This document shows positions 62,454 through 64,000 of a stretch of DNA of 64,000 nucleotides, one piece after another. Made by a program: the position numbers and the translations under genes. Source of the DNA: Mermis nigrescens (taxonomy: Eukaryota > Nematoda > Enoplea > Mermithida > Mermithidae); the NCBI GenBank assembly GCA_036768485.1, contig JAVLUZ010000191.1, positions 62,001-126,000 of the forward strand. Direction: 5' to 3'. The notes below the pieces were generated by a model that was not told the DNA's origin, ran no database searches, and saw only the letters and a list, made by a program, of their open reading frames with translations. Numbering within the stretch: position 1 is the stretch's first letter; every line of letters starts with the position of its first letter.

Positions 62454-64000
62454 CTATGGAAAAAAGAAATAAAGAGCTACATAAATATACAGTGTTAGCT
62501 TAGAAAAATAATTTTATTGAAGATACCTAAATAAGCTTGATCATTCGGCTGAACTTTAGGATTTTTACATAAAAAATTGCATTCATTCATATACAAGAAA
62601 AAGAGCAAGACACCTAGACAGCTACAGATACATAATTCTAAAGATCCTAAATACGAGTATACTCGTATACGTATGCATTTTATGGCAATAAATTCAAAAT
62701 ATTGCCTCTTATTGGTTTAAGGCTTAAAATCAGGGGCGTACGCTGTATTTTTAATGAGAAAGCCGTCCGAAAATTAGTGACCCTACATAAACTTCAGAAT
62801 ATATTCGACGGTTAACAAAATAAATTCAATTTTCTGGCGTTTCCGGACATTCTTTATCAATTAAGCTCGTACAATTGAAACTTCTCGAGAAGAAATTTTA
62901 TTTTCCCTTAATAAGCTATGAAAAAAGATGTTTTTCGGTCGCGCTTAAGACAAACTGATAGACAATAACGACCGTAGCCAAAAATTTTGATTTTCCGATA
63001 AATAGTTGCCAATTTTCATTATCTATCACGCATTGACCATCCCTTTCAAAAGAATTTTTGAGTCAAAGAAGGAGCCGCCCTCTGCGTGCATACACGGTTG
63101 AATTGTTAATGTTTGTAAGGAAAGGACACTAGACCACGCATGAGCAGCATAGAAATTCTGGGGGTCTTTCAAAAAACCAAAAGAAATTAATGTTAGCGCG
63201 AAAAATAGCCCTTTTCAACTTTTCTCATCATTAATTGCGAGAAAAAGTAAACAAAATTCCAAAAATATAATGTCAGGCGATCTGAAGAGATTTGAACTAG
63301 AAATTTTCTGAATCCAAAATTTTATCATCAGCCTTTCGGAAAGCTGTCTTACTTCTCATATTCTCTATTATCAAATGACAACAAATTACACTAAAAATGA
63401 TAAGACGAGTATAACATTAATCCATGCATGTTTCATTGTGCGTGTGCTTACGATAGTAATACTGAAATCAATCGTATTCATAGTTTCACCGTATGGTCGA
63501 TCTCGGGGAGTCAGTCAAGAGCCAAATTGGCCTTAAGTGGTATAAACAATAAAATAGCACAAAAATTACCTTACGCGCAATTTCAGGTCCACTTCGAGCA
63601 CTATATACAGAACTTTAATTTTCGTTCATTTTCACTATGATTTTGCTCAAGGCTCAAGTTGTCGCTAGAAAATTTTTAGCTTCTCTTTCCGAGCGTCTAG
63701 AAAACCAATAAAAACTAACGTGCATTTCTGGTCATATTTGAATTCATTCTATTCAAGATATTTACTGGATTTATTGCTCTACATACCTATAGGTACCGAG
63801 CTTCTATTATTTATCCATATACCTACTCGTATTAAAGTTCAAAACGCTGCAAAACGATTTTCATTTCAAATTTCAACGCGTAGTAGTGAAATCGTGAATT
63901 TTGAGGGAAGCGACGGGCGATTGACCTTGCTACATGTTTTACATATACAGTACATGATAATGCATAGGAGTATTCAACATGATGCAAAATCTACTATTGA
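62454..64000. other. Right edge, no gene recognised
   Basis: A family 7-like end (CAGGGGCGTACGCTG) lies at 62733. Upstream exons of the acidic-tail gene should lie here or beyond, but none could be identified. Confidence 0.5.

Overview
This is eukaryotic nuclear DNA from an invertebrate animal, probably an arthropod (inference). It is AT-rich, its genes have many small exons split by kilobase introns, splice sites are GT-AG with one GC-AG, and the spaces are packed with small DNA transposons. No bacterial-type operon, rRNA, tRNA or CRISPR array was seen. Almost all open frames longer than 60 codons are chance frames or transposon sequence. The real exons were found by matching protein families and checking splice sites and reading phase.

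Host genes, left to right. (1) Plus strand, 1229-14284: the 3' six exons of a lysosome-associated membrane protein (LAMP1/2 type). The two homologous luminal domains, the Thr/Ser/Pro hinge, the transmembrane helix and the YETI lysosomal sorting tail are present; the signal peptide and the start of the first domain lie left of the window. (2) Plus strand, 17865-33972: a complete nine-exon TBC-domain Rab GTPase-activating protein of the GRTP1/TBC1D6 type, 331 residues, with both catalytic fingers. (3) Minus strand, 62277-37565: a complete ten-exon mitochondrial polynucleotide phosphorylase (PNPT1), 809 residues, convergent with GRTP1. (4) Minus strand, 62453-62392: a probable last exon of an unidentified gene with an acidic C-terminus, ending 114 bp upstream of the PNPT1 start codon. 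The genes are not evidently related in function.

Mobile elements fill most introns. Many can be delimited exactly because 8-bp target-site duplications (TSDs) flank them, which points to the hAT superfamily. Families seen: F1 (ends CAGTGTTTTTTGTAC), F2 (CAGTGGCGGATCTAGG), F3 (CAGGGCCGTATTT), F4 (CATAGGTGGGCAGCAC), F5 (CATGGGAATTCTGGGG), F6 (CACTGTTTTTTTTGTAC), F7 (CAGGGGCGTACGCAGG), an outer CAGGGTGGCCACT element, and three larger elements with TAGGGATG ends and different subterminal hexamer arrays. Two TA-flanked Tc1/mariner-like miniature families, a dead RTE-type LINE, minisatellites, microsatellites and ~180-bp tandem repeats are also present.

The most unusual signal is one short hairpin, GGCGC-GAA-GCGCC, often followed by GAAAATTTGA. 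It occurs in at least fourteen exact copies and many near copies inside otherwise unrelated transposon families (F1, F2, F3, F5). Its core GCGAAGC is known as an exceptionally stable DNA mini-hairpin. A second highlight is a four-level nest of transposons at 56052-58363 whose order of insertion can be read from the TSDs.
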